From Selenomonadaceae bacterium (GTDB lineage Bacteria > Bacillota > Negativicutes > Selenomonadales > Selenomonadaceae), in the NCBI GenBank assembly GCA_017515635.1, contig JAFWFO010000054.1:21974-85973 (forward strand): a stretch of 64,000 bases of DNA. The letters run 5' to 3'. The position numbers were made by a program, and so were the translations under genes. The notes under the pieces were generated by a model. The model made no database searches. It was not told the origin of the DNA and was given only the letters and a program-made list of their open reading frames with translations. Shown one piece after another: positions 27,019-35,376 of this stretch (the first letter of the stretch is position 1; every line of letters begins with the position of its first letter).

Positions 27019-27777
27019 ATGTTCCGAGCATTAATTTTCTTCGCGGTGATGATTTTGTTTATCGGGCAGGCGTATTCAAGGGAAGTGCAACCCGTGGAAC
27101 CGCCCGAAAAACCCGAAACGCCCGTCGACACGCAAATTTTGCCGACGCACAAACACACGGCCGATTGTGAAAAAACCACAGCCGAACCCGTGCAAATAAT
27201 TTGCATACTTGACCGCTCCGGCTCCATGAGCAATTTGGCGGCGGACACAATCGGCGGCTACAATTCTTTCATCGAGCAACAAAAATCTAAGGCGGGCACG
27301 GCGGAAGTTACGACGGTTTTGTTTGACGACCAATACGAAAAAATTTCCGACGCCGTTGACCTGCAAAAAGTTCCCGAATTGACTTCGGCGGAATATTACG
27401 CACGCGGATCAACTGCTTTGCTTGACGCCACGGGCAGGACGCTTATCGAGACTTTGAGCCGCATGGAGCGCGACAAAATTTGTCCCGCAAAAAGACGCGT
27501 GCTTGTCTTGATTATGACTGACGGCTACGAAAACGCCAGCAAAGAATTTACCAAAGCCAAAGTTAAATCTCTGGTCGAGGCAACTCAAAAAGAATACGAC
27601 TGGAATTACGTTTTCATCGGCGCGAACATCGACGCGGCGTCGGAAGCGGGCGGCATCGGCATTAACAAACGACACGCGGCACAATATGCGCCCACTCGTG
27701 AAGGCGTTCAAAATTCATTCGAGAGAATGAGCGAGGCGGCCGACGAAGTTCGCGAACACGGTACACTTGACAAATAA
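27019..27777 (+). CDS. Secreted von Willebrand factor type A protein
   Basis: About 252 residues. Sec signal peptide (FRALIFFAVMILFIGQAYS), a short Pro/Glu-rich linker, then a VWA domain from about residue 58 with the MIDAS motif DRSGSMS and the acidic LIMTDGYENAS. Metal-dependent protein binding is the family role; the partner is unknown. VWA proteins often neighbour chelatase-type AAA+ ATPases, and comM lies 16 bases upstream, but the signal peptide puts this one outside the cytoplasm. Start ATG 27019 with GGAGG. Confidence 0.85.
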   Translation: MFRALIFFAVMILFIGQAYSREVQPVEPPEKPETPVDTQILPTHKHTADCEKTTAEPVQIICILDRSGSMSNLAADTIGGYNSFIEQQKSKAGTAEVTTVLFDDQYEKISDAVDLQKVPELTSAEYYARGSTALLDATGRTLIETLSRMERDKICPAKRRVLVLIMTDGYENASKEFTKAKVKSLVEATQKEYDWNYVFIGANIDAASEAGGIGINKRHAAQYAPTREGVQNSFERMSEAADEVREHGTLDK

Positions 27778-27794
27778 TCTGCGAACGATAAATC

Positions 27795-27832
27795 AAAAAC
27801 TCCTCAACCAAAGCGATTGAGGAGTTTTATTT
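27795..27832. terminator. Bidirectional terminator between the VWA gene and rpmB
   Basis: Eight-base arms CTCCTCAA and TTGAGGAG, nine-base loop, A run before and T run after. It lies between two convergent genes. Confidence 0.9.
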
Positions 27833-27843
27833 TTGACTTGATT

Positions 27844-28035
27844 TCAAATTGCACGTTGGACTTTGCCCGAACGAAGGCAACGGGTGCAGACGTTGACGCG
27901 CTTAACTTCGCCGTCGACGAGCGCACGCACGCGCTGAATATTGGGCTTCCATTTGCGTTTCGTCTTCAAGTGCGAGTGGCTGACGTTCATTCCGGACATC
28001 ACGCCTTTTTGACAAATTTCGCAGTAAGCAGACAT
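27844..28035 (-). CDS. rpmB: Ribosomal protein bL28
   Basis: 63 residues. MSAYCEICQKGVMSGMNVSHS and the second pair NVCTRCLRSGKV give the four cysteines of the zinc-binding form; KTKRKWKPNIQ is the rRNA-contacting block. Start ATG 28035 (AGAGGTGA upstream). A well-formed promoter lies 34 bases before it. Confidence 0.97.
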   Translation of the reverse strand: MSAYCEICQKGVMSGMNVSHSHLKTKRKWKPNIQRVRALVDGEVKRVNVCTRCLRSGKVQRAI

Positions 28036-28068
28036 GGGAATCACCTCTTTTCACAAAAAGACACGCGC

Positions 28069-28097
28069 ATTGTAGCACAGATATTTTTTCGACGCAA
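28069..28097 (-). promoter_or_regulatory. Sigma70-type promoter for rpmB
   Basis: Minus strand TTGCGT, 17-base spacer, TACAAT. Confidence 0.7.
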
Positions 28098-28113
28098 GGT
28101 TAAGCCAAAAATT

Positions 28114-29121
28114 TCAGCTCTTCGCGACAGATTTAATCGTGCCGAGTTTGTGAATGTCGCTGTCTTTTCTGTCGCCGTGAATTGTGATTTTCGCCAGCGC
28201 GGCTTCAAGTTCGGCAAGTTCGTCAATACTCAATTCAACGTCCGCCGCCCCGAAATTTTCTTTCAAGCGTTCGTCTCGTCTCATGCCCGGAATCGGTACG
28301 ACGAAATCATTTTTGCACATCATCCACGCCAAAGAAATCTGCGCGGGCGTAGAATTTTTTTCTGCCGCGAATTTTTTCAGCAAGTCAAGCAAGGCTTGGT
28401 TGGCGTCCATATTTTTCGGGTCAAAGCGCGTGATAACTCTGCGAACGTCGTCGCCCTCGAATTTCGTTTGCGAATTATATTTGCCGCTCAAAAAGCCGCC
28501 CGCCATCGGTGAAAACGCAACGAATCCGATATTGAGTTCATGGCACAGCGGAATAACTTCGCGTTCGTATTTGCGTTCCATGATTGAATATTCGCTTTGA
28601 ACGGCGGTGAGCGGCGTGACGGAATGAGCGCGGCGAATTTGTTCGGGAGTCGCCTCGGACACGCCCCACGCCAAAATTTTACCTTCGCGGATAAGTTCCC
28701 CGGCCCACTCGGCAACTTCCGCAACGTCGCGATTTTCGGGCACGCGGTGTTCGTAATACAAATCAATGTGATCTGTCTGCAAACGTTTCAGCGACGCTTC
28801 CAAAGCCATGCGCACGCCTTTGCGGGAAGTTTTGCCTTCGGGAATTTCCGGCGTCGTCAAAAACATTTCGGGCATAAATTTCGTCGCCAAAACAATTTTG
28901 TCGCGAATCGGCTTTAACGCTTTGCCGACGAGAATTTCATTTTCGCCGCAGCTGTAAACTTCCGCCGTGTCAAAGAACGTGCAACCGTAATCTTCGTAAG
29001 CCGAACGAATCAGGCGAATAGATTCACTTTCGGGCGGGCACGCGCCGTAACCGTGAGTAAAACCCATGCAACCCATGCCGACCGCAGAAACCGTCAAGTC
29101 GCGCAATTTTCTTGTCTTCAT
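28114..29121 (-). CDS. Aldo/keto reductase
   Basis: About 335 residues; NADPH-dependent carbonyl reductase family (YajO/general-stress-like). The tetrad is visible: D and Y in FFDTAEVYS, K in LATKFMPE, H in DLYYEHRVP. The C-terminal VVPIPGMRRDERLKEN binds the nucleotide phosphate. Start ATG 29121, with GGAGG eight bases upstream, is preferred over the frame's first codon. It stands alone on the minus strand. The physiological substrate cannot be told. Confidence 0.93.
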   Translation of the reverse strand: MKTRKLRDLTVSAVGMGCMGFTHGYGACPPESESIRLIRSAYEDYGCTFFDTAEVYSCGENEILVGKALKPIRDKIVLATKFMPEMFLTTPEIPEGKTSRKGVRMALEASLKRLQTDHIDLYYEHRVPENRDVAEVAEWAGELIREGKILAWGVSEATPEQIRRAHSVTPLTAVQSEYSIMERKYEREVIPLCHELNIGFVAFSPMAGGFLSGKYNSQTKFEGDDVRRVITRFDPKNMDANQALLDLLKKFAAEKNSTPAQISLAWMMCKNDFVVPIPGMRRDERLKENFGAADVELSIDELAELEAALAKITIHGDRKDSDIHKLGTIKSVAKS

Positions 29122-29197
29122 GTAAAACACCTCCGCGCAGATTGTAGCAAGTTGGAGCCGCTTTAAGTCAACGAAAATTTTTCGACGTTGTCTGATG

Positions 29198-29779
29198 TTA
29201 TTCGAAGTCGCGGCAGTAACGTCGAAGTTCGCCGAGTTTCGGATAAAGATTTTCGCCGGGACAAGTCGTGTCGTTTAAATCTTTGTGCCCGACAATGACG
29301 CCGCGTTTCATCGGATTGAGTTTGAATTTTTGACACAGCCACGCCGTCAAAAGTTTCAGCGAATCCCACTGCACGGCGGGAACTTTGACGAAATTAAAAT
29401 TGCCCGCGACGCAAATGCCGACAGAATTTTTGTTGTGTTGATAAGCGTGCGCGCCGACCGCCATAAGTTTACGTCCCTGCTCAATCGTGCCGTCCTTGCG
29501 AATCACGAAATGATAGCCGATACCCGCCCAGCCGTTTGTTTCTTTGTGGAACTTGTGAATTTCTTCGGCGGAAGAATCTTTATCGCCGTCCGGAAAGCCC
29601 GCGTGGTGAACGACGATAACTTCAGTCGACGGGCGTTCTTCGTATTCGCTGAACTCCAGAAACAATTTTCTGATTGGCGGTTCCCACGTGTCCAAAACGT
29701 AGGCGGCCGCTTTTTCCGGCTGAAAAAAAATTCCCGACGCCGTCAACGCCGCGAATTTCAAAAAGTCTCGTCTGTCCAT
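29198..29779 (-). CDS. Tat-exported N-acetylmuramoyl-L-alanine amidase (Ami_2/PGRP)
   Basis: 193 residues. A twin-arginine leader MDRRDFLKFAALTASG is followed by an amidase-2 domain: zinc ligands H in IVVHHAG, H in VGAHAYQHN and H/C in GHKDLNDTTCPG, with the conserved GIGYHFVIRKDGTIEQGR. It cleaves the amide between MurNAc and the stem peptide in the periplasm. Its first codons and Shine-Dalgarno sequence are duplicated 81 bp upstream. The leader DNA is nearly the same as that of the flavoprotein gene at 1609. Confidence 0.92.
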   Translation of the reverse strand: MDRRDFLKFAALTASGIFFQPEKAAAYVLDTWEPPIRKLFLEFSEYEERPSTEVIVVHHAGFPDGDKDSSAEEIHKFHKETNGWAGIGYHFVIRKDGTIEQGRKLMAVGAHAYQHNKNSVGICVAGNFNFVKVPAVQWDSLKLLTAWLCQKFKLNPMKRGVIVGHKDLNDTTCPGENLYPKLGELRRYCRDFE

Positions 29780-29782
29780 GAG

Positions 29783-29860
29783 TTAAACTCCGTTAAAAAT
29801 TTTTTCAACGCGACAACACGTAAACTGTTCCCCTGCTTTTAAATCGGGTCGTCTGTCCAT
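29783..29860 (-). CDS. 25-residue upstream frame beginning with a copy of the amidase 5' end
   Basis: ATG 29860 has its own ACGGAG site and starts MDRR like the amidase, then runs through a repeat-like segment to a stop three bases before the amidase ATG. It parallels the short frame upstream of ybaK. Either a leader peptide or a duplication product. Confidence 0.35.
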   Translation of the reverse strand: MDRRPDLKAGEQFTCCRVEKIFNGV

Positions 29861-29870
29861 GAAGTCTCCG

Positions 29871-30239
29871 TCAAGGTTTCGGCGCGGCACTGAAAATTAT
29901 TTTGCCCGTCAAGCCGCTCTCCGGAGTCATGGCAAGTATCAGGTCGCCCGCCGACACGTCAATAAAAGTTTCGCCGGATTTGTCGAACTCGTACTTTTTA
30001 CCTTCGACTTCGAGAATCAACTTGCCGGAAGTAATTTGGGCGTCGACTTTAAGAACCTCTCCGTCGGAAATTTTTATGCCATTCCTTTCGGTGTCTCCTG
30101 ACCCAATTGAGTAAGCACCATCCGCCTCAAGTATTACCCGATCGTCTGCCGTATGAGAGTTCACTATTACGGGTTTGTCACTGCAACCGCCGACAAGAAA
30201 CGCCGTCAACAAAACCAAAACGCTCAAAAAATTTTTCAC
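29871..30239 (-). CDS. Small lipoprotein (paralogue of the next gene)
   Basis: 122 residues. Lipoprotein signal MKNFLSVLVLLTAFLVGGC. The mature part is beta-rich, with GEVLKVDAQITSGKLILEVEGKKY and a C-terminal DLILAMTPESGLTGKIIFSAAPK. These blocks recur in the neighbour at 30255-30701, so the two are tandem paralogues. Start GTG 30239 with GGAGG nine bases upstream. No known family was recognised. Confidence 0.8.
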   Translation of the reverse strand: MKNFLSVLVLLTAFLVGGCSDKPVIVNSHTADDRVILEADGAYSIGSGDTERNGIKISDGEVLKVDAQITSGKLILEVEGKKYEFDKSGETFIDVSAGDLILAMTPESGLTGKIIFSAAPKP

Positions 30240-30254
30240 GATTTAATTCCTCCG

Positions 30255-30701
30255 TCATTTTTTCGGCGCGGCACTTAAAATTATTTCGCCCGTCAAGCCG
30301 TCCTCCGAATCAATGAGAATAACATACTCGTCAGGCGGTACGTCGATAAAAGATTTGCCCGACTTATCGATCACGTGTGGCGTCAGGTTGACAAAAGCGT
30401 TTTGGAACTTGATCACGTCCGATTTATCGACAGAAGATTTGTCCGGTTTGTCTTCGAACACGAGCTTTTTTTCTCGGATTTTGAGAAGCAACTTGCCCGA
30501 AGTAATTTTTGCGTCGACTTGAATGGCCTCGCCGTCGTTAATTTTTAAGTAGCCGACACCGCCGCCATTTTCCGCGTTCTCCGCCGTAATTGTTACGGTG
30601 TTGGGTTTCGCAGTATTATCGATCTCCATTGAGCTTTTGCCGCCGCAACCGCCGACGAGCAACGCCGTCAACAAAATCACCAAGCTTAAAAATTTTTTCA
30701 C
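30255..30701 (-). CDS. Small lipoprotein, paralogue of 29871-30239
   Basis: 148 residues, lipobox LVGGC after MKKFLSLVILLTAL. Shares EAIQVDAKITSGKLLLKIREKK and EDGLTGEIILSAAPK with its neighbour, but has a longer centre rich in Lys and Asp. Start GTG 30701 after GGAGG. It lies downstream of the SpoIIE-phosphatase genes and a decayed third copy. Function unknown; envelope location is likely from the lipobox. Confidence 0.8.
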   Translation of the reverse strand: MKKFLSLVILLTALLVGGCGGKSSMEIDNTAKPNTVTITAENAENGGGVGYLKINDGEAIQVDAKITSGKLLLKIREKKLVFEDKPDKSSVDKSDVIKFQNAFVNLTPHVIDKSGKSFIDVPPDEYVILIDSEDGLTGEIILSAAPKK

Positions 30702-30724
30702 GAATATTAACCTCCTTTGATGAA

Positions 30725-30842
30725 GAAATTTTATCCCGCCGCAATATCGAAGTCAATAAACAGTTTTCGCGTTTTGATTGCACTTTTACAGACGCCGACA
30801 AGCAACGTCGCGATTAAAGTCAGCACGCTTAAAATTTTTCAT
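30725..30842 (-). pseudogene. Frameshifted leader remnant of a third lipoprotein paralogue
   Basis: ATG 30842 overlaps the phosphatase stop (ATGA). It reads MKNF and then leaves frame; with one extra base it would give FLSVLTLIATLLVGVC, the same leader as the two lipoproteins downstream. The mature part is missing. The decay began with a base loss in an A/T run. Confidence 0.6.
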
Positions 30843-33046
30843 GAATTGCCCCCGTTGTATCTGAACGCGAACAAAGTTATGTCGTCGGATTGTTCCGCCT
30901 CGCCGACATGATCCGCCACGTCTCCGCGAATTTCTTTCAGCAAGGTTTTCAAATCGGCGCGACAATCGCACTTCGTTGAGTTCATGAAGTTTATCAATCT
31001 GTCGGGCAGATATTCTTCGTTTTTGACGTTCAAAGCTTCCGTAACGCCGTCGGTGTAGACGAAAAGCAAATCGCCGCGTTTAAACGAAATTTTTTGTTCG
31101 ACGAAAGGAATTCCGTCCATAGGGCCGAGGACAAAATTTTTCTTCACGTCAAGGAATTCGCAAGAATTTTTTTCAGCGCGATAAATCACGGGCGGATTGT
31201 GTCCGGCGTTGACGAAAGTAAATTCGCCGCTCTCCAAATCCAAAATGCCGACAAAGGCCGTCAAAAACATCATCGCGTCGTTGTTGGCGCAAAGTTTTTC
31301 GTTAGCCGCCTCGACAGCTGCGGCAAGTCCGTCGCTTTGATAAAGAGTCATTGCAAAATTGCTCAGCATATTTTTCGCGCTGACCATGAACATTGCGGCG
31401 GGAATGCCTTTGCCCGAAACGTCCGCAACCGTTATCACAACGTGATTTTCGCCGAACTTGTAAAAGTCGTAGAAATCGCCGCCGACTTCTTTGGCGGGCG
31501 TCATTGTCGCGAACAAATCAACGCGTCCGTTTTCGTCGACGGAAAAATTTTTCGGCAACATACCTAATTGAATTTCCGTCGCAACGTCCAGCCCCGTGGC
31601 AATGCGTTGTTTTTCGGCGGTTTCTTTTTCCAAATTCAGCATCTGCGCTTTCAAGTTTTCGGTCATCTTGTTGAAGTCGTTCGCCAAGTCCTCAATTTCG
31701 TCGCCCGTTTTTATATCGAGTTTCTTGAAAGTTCTTTCCGTGAAATTTTCGCCGATAAGTGACGTAATTTCGCGCACACCGTCCGAAAGTTCATTAATCG
31801 GTTTTGCGAAACGCCGAGAAAGTTTCGTGCCCAACAGGAACAAAATTAACAGCAACGAGGCGGGAATTCCGACAAGCAACCACGTCAAGTACGAATATTC
31901 TTCGCGCAACAGATTTTGGAGTTGATTGATTTCGTTCATGAAATAATCGCGTGTGCCTTGCGATAAACTCGAAATCTGCGCTTCGGGGACAAGCAGACCG
32001 AATGACCATTTTGTTTCAGTCATTGGCGCGAATGCCAAATAAAAATCTTCGCCGGCAACAGTCACGGGCAACACTCCGCTTTCGCCGTCAAGCATTCTTT
32101 CAGCCGCCGCCGCCAAAGATTTTTCGGAACTCTCGCGCAGGTCGCCGTTTTGAACGGAAAGCGCGCTGTAATTGTGCGTTACGAAAATAATTTCTCCGTG
32201 CTGGTTCAAAACGAAACTGCAATCGTCACTGTCGATAGTTTCGTCAACCAAATCGTAAATTTCTTTGCTTGAAAGATCCAATCCGACAACTCCCGCGAAA
32301 TTTCCCGCCGCGTCATAAAACGGAGCACTTGCGCCGATTTGCTGATAACTGCCGTCGTATTCAATCGTACGATACAAATCGGAAATGACGGGTCTGCCGG
32401 CTTTTTCGGCGGAAATGTACCAAGGACGTTTGCGCGGGTCGAATTCGTAAATTCTTTCGTGGGAAAAACTTATCGTCTTGTTTTCGCTCAAATCGGTATC
32501 GACGAGACGAGCGCAAATATACCAGCCGTTTTTCGAGCCGACGAAAGCCGTCGCGTGATAACCTTCGTAGGATTTAAGTATTTCGCCGAGAATTTCCCTG
32601 ATGTTTGCGGCAAGCGCGATTTCGTTTTGCATTTCGGGCGTGACATTGTCGCGAATATCGGGCGCGTAAATTATGTAAGGTTCCGCATTGTGCACGGGGT
32701 CTGTTCGCGGGTCGGGCAAATTTTTGGGCGAATAATTTTCCGGATGTGAAATAATATAAGTCATCGCCTCCGACAAAATGGTAACGTCTTCGCGAGTAAC
32801 CGACATTTCGCGGTCAATGAATTGCGCCTTTGCTTCCGCCAATTCTGTGAGCGTAGCTTTAATTTGCCCAAGCGAAAGATCGTCGGTGAATTCCGCATTT
32901 TTTTCGCCGAATTCCGCGCTCATTGTCTGCATATCTTTTTGAACGACTCTGCTGCACAAATACGAAAAAATTCCGAGCGCAAGGAAAGTCGTCAGTCCCA
33001 TACCGAGCACGAGTATCAAAACTTTTTGGTGAATGTTAAGCTTCAT
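30839..33046 (-). CDS. Membrane sensor phosphatase: Cache-HAMP-SpoIIE (PP2C)
   Basis: 735 residues. Membrane span 8-30; periplasmic double-Cache sensor to about 365, including YEFDPRKRPWYISAEKAG and FAGVVGLDLS; second span near 385-405 (LTWLLVGIPASLLLILFLLG); HAMP; coiled linker; then a SpoIIE-type PP2C domain from about 500 (EIQLGMLP, KEVGGDFYDFY, ADVSGKGIPAAMF, YTDGVTEA, QSDDITLF). Metal-binding aspartates look intact. Such proteins dephosphorylate an RsbV-like STAS protein; one is encoded at 35797. Paralogue of the next gene; their C-terminal blocks are almost identical. Confidence 0.93.
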   Translation of the reverse strand: MKLNIHQKVLILVLGMGLTTFLALGIFSYLCSRVVQKDMQTMSAEFGEKNAEFTDDLSLGQIKATLTELAEAKAQFIDREMSVTREDVTILSEAMTYIISHPENYSPKNLPDPRTDPVHNAEPYIIYAPDIRDNVTPEMQNEIALAANIREILGEILKSYEGYHATAFVGSKNGWYICARLVDTDLSENKTISFSHERIYEFDPRKRPWYISAEKAGRPVISDLYRTIEYDGSYQQIGASAPFYDAAGNFAGVVGLDLSSKEIYDLVDETIDSDDCSFVLNQHGEIIFVTHNYSALSVQNGDLRESSEKSLAAAAERMLDGESGVLPVTVAGEDFYLAFAPMTETKWSFGLLVPEAQISSLSQGTRDYFMNEINQLQNLLREEYSYLTWLLVGIPASLLLILFLLGTKLSRRFAKPINELSDGVREITSLIGENFTERTFKKLDIKTGDEIEDLANDFNKMTENLKAQMLNLEKETAEKQRIATGLDVATEIQLGMLPKNFSVDENGRVDLFATMTPAKEVGGDFYDFYKFGENHVVITVADVSGKGIPAAMFMVSAKNMLSNFAMTLYQSDGLAAAVEAANEKLCANNDAMMFLTAFVGILDLESGEFTFVNAGHNPPVIYRAEKNSCEFLDVKKNFVLGPMDGIPFVEQKISFKRGDLLFVYTDGVTEALNVKNEEYLPDRLINFMNSTKCDCRADLKTLLKEIRGDVADHVGEAEQSDDITLFAFRYNGGNS

Positions 33047-33077
33047 TTTTACGACTCCCGTTGAATCTCAGCGCAAA

Positions 33078-33104
33078 GCAACGTGACGTTGCATCCAATT
33101 TGTT
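33078..33104 (-). repeat. 27-bp palindrome-bearing repeat, copy 1
   Basis: Core GCAACGTGACGTTGC followed by ATCCAATTTGTT. All 27 bases are identical to 58570-58596; a third copy with two changes lies at 42323-42349 in the opposite orientation. Here it lies between the two phosphatase genes. Confidence 0.85.
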
Positions 33105-33120
33105 TGGTCGTTTGATAATT

Positions 33121-35367
33121 TCAGTCACTTGCGTCAATCGAACCTCCGTTGTATCTGAACGCAAACAAAGTTATATCGTCCGATTGTTCCGCCTCGCCGA
33201 CATGATCCGCCACGTCCGCACGAATTTTTTTCAGCAACGTCTGCAAGTCAACGCGACAATCCGTCGAGTTCATGAAGTTAATCAATCTGTCGGGCAGATA
33301 TTCTTCGTTCTTGACGTTCAAAGCCTCCGTTACGCCGTCGGTGTAGACGAAAAGCAAATCGCCGCGTTTGAACGAAATTTTTTGTTCCGCGAAAGGAATT
33401 CCGTCCATCGGACCGAGAACAAAATTTTTCTTCACGTCAAGGAATTCGCAAGAATTTTCTTCAGCGCGATAAAGCACGGGCGGATTGTGTCCCCCGTTGA
33501 CGAAAGTAAATTCGCCCGTCTCCAAATCAAGCACGCCGATAAATGCCGTCACGAACATCATCGCTTCGTTGTTCGAGCAAATTTTTTCGTTCGCCGCCGA
33601 AACCGCCAGAGCCAAGCCGTTTTCTTTGTAAAATCTCACGATAAAATTATTCAGCACGGTTTTTGAACTGCCCATAAACAACGCGGCGGGAATGCCCTTG
33701 CCGGAAACGTCCGCAACCGTTATCACGACGTGCGTTTTGTCCAAAAAGTAAAAGTCGTAAAAATCTCCGCCGACTTCTTTGGCAGGCGTCATCGTCGCGA
33801 GAATTTCAACGTCGTCGCGCAAGGGAAAATCTTTCGGCAACATGGACGATTGAATTTCTGCGGCAATGTCCAATTCGGTTTGAATACGTTCCTTTTCGGC
33901 GGTGGTTTTCGTCAAATTCGCGGTGTATTCTTTCAGCACCTTGGTCATTTCGTTGAAACAAATTTCCAGATGTTTAATTTCGTCGTCCGTCTTGATGTAA
34001 AGTTTTTTGTCGTAATTGCCCGCCGCAATTTCATGCACGCCGTCCGACAACTCGTTAATCGGTCTGACGAAACGCGCCGAAAGAAGTTTGCTCGCCGAAA
34101 CGAAAATGTTCAGCAACCAAGCCAAAAGAATCAGCGCGGCGAAAATTATCAAGAAAAATTCGCCTTGAAGACGCGTGCCGAAAACTTCGACTTGCTCAAG
34201 AAAATAATCACGTCCCGCCTCGGCAATGACGCTGATGTCGCGGCGCGGCGTGAGTGTCCCGAAACTCCAGCCGACATTCTTCATGGGCGCGAACGCCAAA
34301 AAATATTCTTCGCCGTCAACCGTTACGAGAACTGTACCTTTTTCGCCGTTGACCATTCGCGTTGCCGCTTCCGCCAAATTTTTTCGGGGACTCAAGCGCA
34401 AGTCCGAACCGTCGACTTTGGCAGAAATTTTGTCGCCCTTGTACGACGAAAAAATTACTTTGCCATGTTTGTTCAATACGAAACTGAAACCGTCGGCACT
34501 GACATCGGTTGCGGCTATGTCGGTGTAAATATCTTCGTTTGAAACGCCTAACCCCACGACGCCAGCAATTTCGCCGTTTCTGTCGAAGTAAGGCGCGGAA
34601 CAGCCGATAAATTGAAATTCGTCGGTGCCGGAATTCGTATACAGATCTGAGAAAATCGACTTGCCGGCCTTAGTCGCGTTCACATACCAAGGACGCGTGC
34701 GGCAATCGTAACGGTAAAGATCGTCGTCTACGAAGGGCAATTCGCCGCGAAGTTTCGGCAAAACGCTGACACAAATGAACCAGCCGTTTTTCGAGCCGAC
34801 ATAAAAAGATGATTTGTAATCGGCGAAAGATTTTGCCAGAGGCTTCATGTAAGTTCGGATATTCGAGGCAAGACCAATTTCGCGAAGAATTTCGGGCGAC
34901 AAATTTTCCGGCGACATTCCGTTGAGATAACTTTCGGGGCTGTAAATTATGTACGGGTCGAAATTCTGAACGGGGTCGATACGCGGGTCGCGCAATTTTA
35001 TCGGCCGCCAATCATCGGGATTTGAAGTAATGTGCGTCATAATGTTCGCCATTATTTCCACGTTTTCGCGAATCAAATCCGTTTCGTGATCAATAAAATC
35101 TGCGCGGGATTCGGCAAGTTCTTCGAGTGTTTCTTTGAATTGGCGCAACATGAGTTCTTCGGTGAACTCCGCGCCCGCCGTGCCGACACGTCCGCCGAGT
35201 TCGTCCATTGCGCGTTTGACGATGTCCATTGCGTAAAAAGAAAGACCGCTCAAGGTCAAAAATGACAGAAACCCCGTCGCCAAGACGAGGACGAGCAGTC
35301 TTGTTCTTATCTTCAACGTGTGCAATTTATGGACGCATTGCTTTATGCTTGCGAAAATATTTTCCAT
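33121..35367 (-). CDS. Membrane sensor phosphatase: Cache-HAMP-SpoIIE (PP2C), paralogue
   Basis: About 748 residues, built like its neighbour: cytoplasmic N-tail, membrane span 20-45, Cache sensor with YRYDCRTRPWYVNATKAG and IAGVVGLGVS, second span near 415-435, HAMP, then the SpoIIE phosphatase (EIQSSMLPKDFP, VGGDFYDFY, ADVSGKGIPAALF, QSDDITLF). The sensor halves of the two genes have diverged while the C-terminal 90 residues are nearly identical, so different signals probably feed one target. Start ATG 35367 after GAGG. It lies ten bases downstream of the RsbW-like gene. Confidence 0.93.
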   Translation of the reverse strand: MENIFASIKQCVHKLHTLKIRTRLLVLVLATGFLSFLTLSGLSFYAMDIVKRAMDELGGRVGTAGAEFTEELMLRQFKETLEELAESRADFIDHETDLIRENVEIMANIMTHITSNPDDWRPIKLRDPRIDPVQNFDPYIIYSPESYLNGMSPENLSPEILREIGLASNIRTYMKPLAKSFADYKSSFYVGSKNGWFICVSVLPKLRGELPFVDDDLYRYDCRTRPWYVNATKAGKSIFSDLYTNSGTDEFQFIGCSAPYFDRNGEIAGVVGLGVSNEDIYTDIAATDVSADGFSFVLNKHGKVIFSSYKGDKISAKVDGSDLRLSPRKNLAEAATRMVNGEKGTVLVTVDGEEYFLAFAPMKNVGWSFGTLTPRRDISVIAEAGRDYFLEQVEVFGTRLQGEFFLIIFAALILLAWLLNIFVSASKLLSARFVRPINELSDGVHEIAAGNYDKKLYIKTDDEIKHLEICFNEMTKVLKEYTANLTKTTAEKERIQTELDIAAEIQSSMLPKDFPLRDDVEILATMTPAKEVGGDFYDFYFLDKTHVVITVADVSGKGIPAALFMGSSKTVLNNFIVRFYKENGLALAVSAANEKICSNNEAMMFVTAFIGVLDLETGEFTFVNGGHNPPVLYRAEENSCEFLDVKKNFVLGPMDGIPFAEQKISFKRGDLLFVYTDGVTEALNVKNEEYLPDRLINFMNSTDCRVDLQTLLKKIRADVADHVGEAEQSDDITLFAFRYNGGSIDASD

Positions 35368-35376
35368 CACGCGTCC

